Program-made: the position numbers and the translations under genes
Shown here: positions 5,892 through 10,912 of the stretch, piece after piece
Numbering within the stretch: position 1 is the stretch's first letter
How the letters are laid out: the number at the start of each line of letters is the position of its first letter
The notes under the pieces: generated by a model
What the model saw: the letters and a program-made list of their open reading frames with translations, nothing else
Database searches by the model: none
Told to the model about the DNA's origin: nothing
Assembly (NCBI GenBank): GCA_002900535.1
Contig: MUGC01000024.1
Location: 1 to 10,912 of the forward strand
Length of the DNA stretch: 10,912 nt
Direction of reading: 5' to 3'
Source: Thermoplasmata archaeon M9B1D
GTDB lineage: Archaea; Thermoplasmatota; E2; DHVEG-1

Positions 5892-7238
5892 GTGAAAGAA
5901 TACAATGAGATATTCAAAGATATACCATCATACAGTCGTTTTTTAAAAGTCAATGAAATAGATGATCTGGTTAAGCATATTTCTGAATTACCTGGGGTAG
6001 GTTACAAGATAATAGGAAAAACAATAGATAATCAGCCTCTTGGAATGCTTGAAATCGGAAAAGGAGATAAAACCGCACTTATCATTGGTGTTCCACATAG
6101 TGACGAGCCTATGGGAAGCTTAGTTATAACTTTTTTAGCAAGATGGCTTGCAACACATCCTGAAAAAGAATTTTTTGGATGGAGATGGCTATTCGTTCCA
6201 ATTTTAGAACGAAGAGGAATGCAATTTAATGAAGGTTGGTTTAGAATGCCTGAATCCCTTGCTGTAATGGCTAAATCAAACTTCAGGGAACCAACCGAAG
6301 ATCAATACGAATGGACCTTCCCAATTGACTATGATCACTATCATTGGACGAGATCAAGACCTGAAACAATTGCTGTAAAAAAAGTATTAGAAGACGAAAA
6401 ACCGAATTTGTTATGTAACCTACATCACTCTGGTTTTCATAATGCATATTATTATTTAAGCGAAAATCTACCCGAAGTTTATTCAGATCTAAGAAAGCTT
6501 GCCTCTAACTGTAGAATGCCTCTTTCATACAACACACCGGATGTTCCATTTGGTAAAATGTTTGAACCAGGTTTTTATGAAATGTATGGACTTAAGAATT
6601 ATCTTAAGTACTATAAAGAAAAAGATCCAACAGTTTTAACTACAATTAAACGTGGAGCTTGTAGCGATGAATGGTATCGTGAGAAAATTGGTGGTTTCAG
6701 TTTTAACTGCGAAGTCCCACTGTATTTATCAGCAAAACTTAGAGACAAGAAAATATCAGATAAAAACTATAAAAAAATATTAGAAGAAAAACACAAAAGA
6801 GAGAAAAATCAGTTAAAATATTCGATAAAATTCGTAAATATGCTAAAAGACTACTCCGCTTTAGCAGATCCTGTTTTATTAGATGTTGCAGAAAAACATA
6901 TTATAAATGCACAAAATTCATTAGATCATGAAAAGCGAATACTTGAAAAAACAGAGGATAAAAAAATAACCAACGCGGAGGTCTTTGAACACGAAGTACT
7001 AGCGGATATATTCGGTTTATTTTTCCTAGGGCAAATTTGGCGAGTTGCTGAGAGTATATGCATTAAAGGTGGAACTCAAAAAGTCTGTCAGCTTATGGAA
7101 TCATTGGATATTGAAATTAAATCTTTAGGAAAAAGCGTACAAGAGAGAGGTGGTTTTTATCAGCTTCCAATTAGAAATTCAGTTAAAATGCAACTAGGGA
7201 GTATCCTCATTTTTGCTGATGCAATTAAAAAAAGATAA
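5892..7238 (+). CDS. M14-type zinc carboxypeptidase-like peptidase
   Basis: A 448-residue protein whose GTG start directly follows the epimerase stop codon. GAGGT lies 10 bases upstream, inside the epimerase gene, and no other start codon is near, so the two are probably translationally coupled. M14 zinc-peptidase features are visible: HxxE zinc ligands H69 and E72 in GVPHSDEPMG; a probable third ligand at H178 or H179 in NLHHSGFHN; and the likely catalytic glutamate E274 in GGFSFNCEVPLY, where the family has a T.EV-like strand. The C-terminal third (about 285-448) is largely helical and charged, with no recognised domain. There is no signal peptide, so it should act on peptides in the cytoplasm. 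In enteric bacteria the M14 enzyme MpaA, which cuts murein tripeptide, sits beside the L-Ala-D/L-Glu epimerase YcjG. The same partnership here suggests a peptide containing a D-residue is cut and then epimerised. Exact bond cleaved unknown. Confidence 0.7.
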   Translation: MKEYNEIFKDIPSYSRFLKVNEIDDLVKHISELPGVGYKIIGKTIDNQPLGMLEIGKGDKTALIIGVPHSDEPMGSLVITFLARWLATHPEKEFFGWRWLFVPILERRGMQFNEGWFRMPESLAVMAKSNFREPTEDQYEWTFPIDYDHYHWTRSRPETIAVKKVLEDEKPNLLCNLHHSGFHNAYYYLSENLPEVYSDLRKLASNCRMPLSYNTPDVPFGKMFEPGFYEMYGLKNYLKYYKEKDPTVLTTIKRGACSDEWYREKIGGFSFNCEVPLYLSAKLRDKKISDKNYKKILEEKHKREKNQLKYSIKFVNMLKDYSALADPVLLDVAEKHIINAQNSLDHEKRILEKTEDKKITNAEVFEHEVLADIFGLFFLGQIWRVAESICIKGGTQKVCQLMESLDIEIKSLGKSVQERGGFYQLPIRNSVKMQLGSILIFADAIKKR

Positions 7239-7256
7239 AAGATTTTTAAAAAATTA

Positions 7257-7418
7257 TTATTCATCGTTATCAAAAGCAAATCCAACACTTGCTAAGCTAC
7301 TACTATTTTTTCTAATTTTTCCATAATTATTAGATTGTTTAGAAACAACAACGGGGGTTTCTCTTTTCTTTACAAGATTAATTAATTTTATAGTAATATC
7401 CCCTTTATTATCACCCAT
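7257..7418 (-). CDS. 53-residue basic protein of unknown function
   Basis: ATG to TAA, 53 residues, in the gap between the M14 peptidase gene (ends 18 bases away, convergent) and the divergent GNAT gene. The ATG has a strong SD: AGAGGTT on the minus strand with six bases between GGT and ATG. The product begins with an acidic turn (GDNKGD), then a short amphipathic part (ITIKLINLVKKRE) and a V-rich strand (TPVVVSK). A Gly/Asn/Lys/Ser-rich segment follows, and the end is acidic (FAFDNDE). No cysteine, membrane helix or recognised domain is visible. The good SD is the main support for it being real. Function unknown; it could be a small regulator or nucleic-acid-associated protein, but that is guesswork. 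Confidence 0.5.
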   Translation of the reverse strand: MGDNKGDITIKLINLVKKRETPVVVSKQSNNYGKIRKNSSSLASVGFAFDNDE

Positions 7419-7520
7419 AATTAACCTCTTAAACCGTTCTAAAATTTTTACTTATATAAATATGGTTTAATTCACCTTTATAATCTTTTCTGTTCACCTT
7501 AACATTTCGATAAAAAAGTA

Positions 7521-7530
7521 TTTGAATATA
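7521..7530 (+). promoter_or_regulatory. TATA-like element of the GNAT gene
   Basis: TTGAATATAT is centred about 26-27 bases before the ATG at 7553, the spacing of a leaderless archaeal transcript. A GGAGG at 7564-7568 lies inside the reading frame and has no usable start codon at proper distance, so it does not move the start. Confidence 0.5.
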
Positions 7531-7552
7531 TCCCAGTTGCCATGTTGATTCT

Positions 7553-8029
7553 ATGTTTGATTCTGGAGGCATTATACGCGAATTAGAACTTTTCGATCTT
7601 AATAGAGTAATAGAGTTAGAAAGAAAATGTTTCGATGAATATAATGCATATAGTTCTAAACAATTTACATATTTAATAAAAAGTGCAAACAGCTGCTGCT
7701 TAGCAGAAATAAATAATGATTTTATAAGAGGATTCATAATTGTACTTTACAAAAATAGATCCAATGTAGCTGGTATAGAAACTTTAAATGTTGATCCAAA
7801 ATTCAGAGGAAATGGAATTGGTAAAAAACTTTTGATGTCTGCTGAAAAAGAGATGCATGTTAAGCACATTAGAAGAATAAGATTAGAGGTATCAACTGGA
7901 AATATACCTGCTATCCGCTTATATGAAAAATCTGGTTTTAGAAAAACAGCAATTTTAAAAAATTATTACAAATATCAATATTTTGGAACGCACAATGCTT
8001 TTAGGATGATTAAAGAACTTACAACCTAA
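7553..8029 (+). CDS. GNAT-family N-acetyltransferase, RimI-like
   Basis: A 158-residue single-domain GNAT protein. The acetyl-CoA motif A is present as the strand ETLNVDP followed by the pyrophosphate loop R85-G-N-G-I-G90. Motif B is represented by the GN.PA.RLYEKSGF segment (about 116-129, with N117 and Y124 at the usual positions), and the C-terminal strand region carries the aromatic-rich KNYYKYQYF. The pattern is closest to RimI-type enzymes, which acetylate protein N-termini in archaea. The substrate cannot be read from the sequence, and given its neighbours, an amino acid or peptide is also possible. Its TAA stop overlaps the TAG stop of the convergent MurL-like gene. Confidence 0.8.
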   Translation: MFDSGGIIRELELFDLNRVIELERKCFDEYNAYSSKQFTYLIKSANSCCLAEINNDFIRGFIIVLYKNRSNVAGIETLNVDPKFRGNGIGKKLLMSAEKEMHVKHIRRIRLEVSTGNIPAIRLYEKSGFRKTAILKNYYKYQYFGTHNAFRMIKELTT

Positions 8030-9480
8030 AAATTTATTTTTGACTCATCTAAGGAACTCCAATTTTCGTTTTTCAATTCACAATAACCAGTGGTATAACT
8101 TTTAATAATCTTTAAAATATTTTTTCTAAAATATCTTGGTATCTGCCCCAAATCTGAATTTTCCTTATTTATATGAATTTTTTCAACATGATCTATAGGT
8201 TTCACACTAGGAATTTTGCCTTTTTCTCCAATAAGATAAAATGATTGGTTTTTTTCATCTTCGTCTAGACGTAAATTTTTAGGATTAATTCTTTTTGTAA
8301 AAAGTTCAATATCTTTCCCTTTAAAATTCATTATTTTTGGATCTACGTTATTTGCTAATAAAAATAATAAAACTCCCATACACTTTGAACAATTTCCACA
8401 TGGAACTATTTCATTATTTTCAATATGACAAGAATGACAAGAACGTTGTAAACTAGCCAAGTCAGGATATCTTTTTGTAAGAATTCTTTCTACTATTAAC
8501 CCAGATATATTCCTAAGAGCTGACCATTGATATAGTCCTAGTAATCTTTTATGATACCATTCATTCATCAATAGGTCATAATCCTGATGTTGATCATAAA
8601 CACCAAAATAATGATGGATTTCTCTATATACGGGTTTAATTTTAAGATCATCGAATTCACTCCCAATTAGAAGATTACCAATTTTTTTTTCTAAAAATAT
8701 CGGTAGAAGCGAAAAAACATAAAAAGGAAAGATACAAAGTCTGACAGGGTAAGTATCTGCTCGTATTTTACGATGATCAGATCTTATAAACTTTAAGTTG
8801 TCAAGCATGAAAACATAAAATCTATCAACATTTGTCCAAACTTTTTGAGTATCAGGTTGGTTTTTTTTATGATAACGATAAGCTGTAAGAGCGGTCCTCC
8901 AATGACCTCCACTTTCATTTATATATAGGGGATAAACATTTGCACCTATTTCTTTTAGAATACCATAGGTTATAAGACTTTCTTTTCCACCACTTGATAG
9001 AACCCCACAATTATTGAAATTAAAATCAGTTGAAATAAATATATTATCTGTAACTTTTTCAGGTAAAAAAACAGCTTTTGATTCAGCATCTCGTGGCTTA
9101 ACTTTTTTTTCATCAGGCAAAAAATCTGGTAAAATATAATTTGTTCGTCTTCTAAGTATTTTGTTTACAAAAATATCTCTACTAAATATTTTATTTAACT
9201 GATTTAAAATCTTAAAATCTTCTTTTGAAATTGGAAATTTTAGAATAAATTTTTTTGTAAAAAGACCATAGTTTAATAGAGGCATACAAAAAGCAAGTCT
9301 AAGAAGCGGTATATTTTTATGATTTACATCTTCATCGTATTTGAGAATTATTTCAAAATTAACTTTTTCATTATTAGTTTTATTTAAGGTAATGTTAGAT
9401 TTAACTGTTTGATGATTAATACTGGGGTTAGATATTTCAATAGAAGAAAAACATATAAAATCATTTGAATTTTTTTTCAA
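8026..9480 (-). CDS. MurL-like PP-loop ATPase, putative peptidyl-glutamate epimerase
   Basis: A 484-residue protein starting at a TTG that directly follows the stop of the DUF1611 gene; GGAGGAG six bases upstream makes this start convincing. Residues 1-150 form a poorly recognised strand-rich domain. A PP-loop SGGKES (163-168) opens a nucleotide-alpha-hydrolase-type ATP domain (CGVLSSGGKESLITYGIL), with later conserved-looking LLIGSEFDD (270-278). A cysteine set C348, C351, C361, C364, C367 (last three in CGNCSKC) resembles the zinc site of QueC-like PP-loop enzymes and the C-terminal part of MurL. MurL of Xanthomonas-type bacteria uses ATP to epimerise the terminal L-Glu of UDP-MurNAc-L-Ala-L-Glu to D-Glu by activating its carboxylate. 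No Mur ligase or UDP-MurNAc gene is in view, so here the substrate would differ. The MurL match is recalled, not searched; a thiolation or QueC-related PP-loop enzyme is the alternative. No membrane segment or signal peptide is clear. Confidence 0.6.
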   Translation of the reverse strand: MKKNSNDFICFSSIEISNPSINHQTVKSNITLNKTNNEKVNFEIILKYDEDVNHKNIPLLRLAFCMPLLNYGLFTKKFILKFPISKEDFKILNQLNKIFSRDIFVNKILRRRTNYILPDFLPDEKKVKPRDAESKAVFLPEKVTDNIFISTDFNFNNCGVLSSGGKESLITYGILKEIGANVYPLYINESGGHWRTALTAYRYHKKNQPDTQKVWTNVDRFYVFMLDNLKFIRSDHRKIRADTYPVRLCIFPFYVFSLLPIFLEKKIGNLLIGSEFDDLKIKPVYREIHHYFGVYDQHQDYDLLMNEWYHKRLLGLYQWSALRNISGLIVERILTKRYPDLASLQRSCHSCHIENNEIVPCGNCSKCMGVLLFLLANNVDPKIMNFKGKDIELFTKRINPKNLRLDEDEKNQSFYLIGEKGKIPSVKPIDHVEKIHINKENSDLGQIPRYFRKNILKIIKSYTTGYCELKNENWSSLDESKINF

Positions 9481-10521
9481 CTATAGCTCCTCCAGAGAAA
9501 CAATAATTTCTCCTACACCTTCTGACAAGGGCTCTACTATGGGTACATTAAAAAATTTATTGAATTTATTTTTTAATTTAAAAATTTCATTTTTTTGTAA
9601 ATTTTCTCTATTTATACCTATTCCAATTAAAGGTTTTTCAGTAAGAAGTTCCGCAATTTTTACAACTCTTTTCGGATCAGGCATTGGATATTCAGGGAAA
9701 CCATCTAGATGCATTCTACCAGGTGCATCAACTAAAATAAAACCGTGAATATTTCCTGCGGCAAGAATCTCAAAACCTCCAGGAAAAAAGGGATGAACTA
9801 AACTACCCTGTCCCTCAATTATCATGAAATCTGGTTTTAAATCCTCCCATGAATCAATAATTGCACCCTCAATACCACCTGCAACAAAATCATTTATAAG
9901 AGCATCCAAAACAACACCATGTTCCCATCCTTGAATCCAACCGGTTTGACCAGTATAAATCATATCGCATTTTTTACCACGTTTATTTAACTCTTCATTT
10001 ATCATGACTGCAATTGTTCTTTTACCAATAGCAGAATCTGTACCAAGAATTGCTACTCTTTTAGATTTGACATTCTTTATGTCCCCAGTGTAAAACCTTT
10101 TATGGTCTCTAAAAATCTTACGAACATCGGTAATAGTACACCTATTTTTTTTAGCAAGTTTAACAAAAGAAGGGTTTTCAGATATGAATTCATGTAGGCC
10201 AGAAACGACATTTAACCCCTTTTCAAGAGCCCATTTTATAGCTTTGTCGTATCCTTCAGGCAGTATCCCACCTTCAGATACTGCACCCACAATAAAATTA
10301 GTGGAACCAGTTTTTTGTAAAGCTTTTTCTAAATTATTGAAAAGTGGTATGTCTCTTTTTTTACCATCTAAAATTTCACCAGCATCACCCTCAGACAAAG
10401 AGGAGTCAACTACGCAGGCAACATCAAAACGTTTACTGTAACGAACAAGACCATGTGCAGTTTTACCATCAGCGCTAGCGAATAAACGATCAGAATAAAC
10501 AATAGCTTTGTTTGCGTCCAT
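9481..10521 (-). CDS. DUF1611/DgcN-family P-loop protein, putative D-glutamate N-acetyltransferase
   Basis: A 346-residue protein from the ATG at 10521. An upstream in-frame GTG at 10530 overlaps the GGGAG ribosome binding site that lies eight bases before this ATG, so the ATG is preferred. The N-terminal part (about 1-135) is a Rossmann-like domain (AIVYSDRLFAS..., FIVGAVSEGG). The C-terminal part (about 150-346) is a P-loop domain with Walker-A type G160-TDSAIGKRT, then GQTGW (191-195), MIIEGQGSLVHP (about 233-244) and LVDAPGR (263-269), the layout of DUF1611. In Pseudoalteromonas the family member DgcN works with the enolase-superfamily DgcA in D-glutamate catabolism, acetylating D-Glu before racemisation. 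Many DUF1611 members are uncharacterised, so the reaction here is inference, helped by the epimerase 3.6 kb away. It lies 46 bases after the PLP-enzyme gene and abuts the MurL-like gene, so the three probably form one operon. Confidence 0.75.
   Translation of the reverse strand: MDANKAIVYSDRLFASADGKTAHGLVRYSKRFDVACVVDSSLSEGDAGEILDGKKRDIPLFNNLEKALQKTGSTNFIVGAVSEGGILPEGYDKAIKWALEKGLNVVSGLHEFISENPSFVKLAKKNRCTITDVRKIFRDHKRFYTGDIKNVKSKRVAILGTDSAIGKRTIAVMINEELNKRGKKCDMIYTGQTGWIQGWEHGVVLDALINDFVAGGIEGAIIDSWEDLKPDFMIIEGQGSLVHPFFPGGFEILAAGNIHGFILVDAPGRMHLDGFPEYPMPDPKRVVKIAELLTEKPLIGIGINRENLQKNEIFKLKNKFNKFFNVPIVEPLSEGVGEIIVSLEEL
9487..9493 (-). promoter_or_regulatory. GGAGGAG ribosome binding site for the TTG start at 9480
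   Basis: The sequence lies inside the last codons of the DUF1611 gene (Leu-Glu-Glu-Leu-stop), six bases before the TTG. It supports a TTG start and coupled translation of the two proteins. Confidence 0.7.
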
Positions 10522-10567
10522 TGTTATCACTCCCAGTTAAAATCATATTTGTATTATTAAGCTAAGG

Positions 10568-10912
10568 TTATTTCCTACCTGTTAGAACGACAACATATCG
10601 ATCATTGGGTAAAGGTTCCTTTTTATGCCGCTCAACAAGAGCAATTAAACCTGCAGTACTTGCAGGCAAAACACTTAATCCTTCTAAATCGCGAAGCATT
10701 TTTGAATACATCATCATATTTTTGTCACTGGTGTTTGCTGCCCAACCACTCGACTCGCGAATAGCAGCAAGTGCATAATCTCCATCGATAGAACGCCAAT
10801 TAATTAATGGTTCATTAACAGAAGTCTCATGAATTTTATCAGGTTCCAAATCTTCACAAGTCGGAAGATTTTTTATAAACGCTTGTACAATTGGATTTTT
10901 ACCAAAAGCAGA
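10568..10912 (-). CDS. threonine-synthase-like PLP enzyme, C-terminal part
   Basis: The gene runs off the right edge; 114 C-terminal residues are visible and the frame is open to the window end (SAFGKNPIVQAFIKN...). The segment contains the pattern of fold-type II PLP enzymes of the threonine synthase group: a regulatory-looking INWRS..GDYALAAIRESSGWA stretch, then LEGLSVLPASTAGLIALVE, equivalent to the E.ASAA.LAAL helix, and a final NDRYVVVLTGRK strand. The PLP lysine and phosphate loop lie outside the window. Members of this group make threonine, cysteate, diaminopropionate and others; which one cannot be told. It leads the DUF1611/MurL-like genes on the same strand. Confidence 0.75.
   Translation of the reverse strand, partial: SAFGKNPIVQAFIKNLPTCEDLEPDKIHETSVNEPLINWRSIDGDYALAAIRESSGWAANTSDKNMMMYSKMLRDLEGLSVLPASTAGLIALVERHKKEPLPNDRYVVVLTGRK

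Noticed and set aside
7429..7737. 102-codon minus-strand frame over the GNAT start
   Set aside because: It is antisense to the GNAT domain and has no start signal; the GNAT gene has motifs and a TATA-like element.
10184..10441. 85-codon plus-strand frame opposite the DUF1611 gene
   Set aside because: Shadow of a well-supported gene; no SD or family pattern.
4821..10530. A pseudomurein or true peptidoglycan synthesis cluster
   Set aside because: No Mur ligase, MraY/MurG-type, flippase or UDP-sugar gene is present; only epimerase, peptidase and acyl/PP-loop families are seen.

Overview
The window looks archaeal, most likely an AT-rich euryarchaeon near the Thermoplasmata. Several genes have a TATA-like element about 24-29 bases before the start codon, which fits leaderless archaeal transcripts. 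Others have clear Shine-Dalgarno (SD) sites of the GGAG/GGAGG type. The UbiA-type prenyltransferase and the secreted seven-repeat propeller protein also fit. No rRNA, tRNA, CRISPR array, transposase or integrase was seen, so placement rests on gene style only.

Left part (1-4400): a secreted seven-repeat protein (minus), a gap of about 490 bases holding one possible heptad-patterned peptide, a UbiA-family prenyltransferase (minus), msrA (plus), a four-helix membrane protein (minus) overlapping the 3' end of msrA, and a small alpha/beta protein (minus). These are mostly single-gene units with no evident common pathway.

Right part (4560-10912): a small zinc-ribbon protein, then a tightly spaced pair of a dipeptide-epimerase-like enolase-superfamily enzyme and an M14 zinc carboxypeptidase-like protein (plus). 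A 53-residue protein (minus) and a GNAT acetyltransferase (plus) follow. Converging on them is a minus-strand run: the C-terminus of a threonine-synthase-like PLP enzyme, a DUF1611/DgcN-family P-loop protein, and a large PP-loop protein resembling MurL, the ATP-dependent epimerase of a peptide-terminal glutamate.

The most interesting feature is the clustering within 6 kb of three families linked elsewhere to D-glutamate or D-amino-acid peptides (enolase-superfamily epimerase, DUF1611/DgcN, MurL-like), plus an M14 peptidase of the kind that sits beside the epimerase in bacterial murein-peptide recycling (mpaA-ycjG). This suggests an archaeal route that handles peptides containing D-amino acids. 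It could scavenge bacterial wall peptides or build an unknown D-residue-containing compound. The epimerase keeps the catalytic lysines, metal ligands and the DxD that binds a dipeptide amino end. It lacks the arginine that reads the glutamate side chain in the Ala-Glu epimerases, so its true dipeptide may differ. All functions here are inferred from motifs and recalled family knowledge; no search was run.
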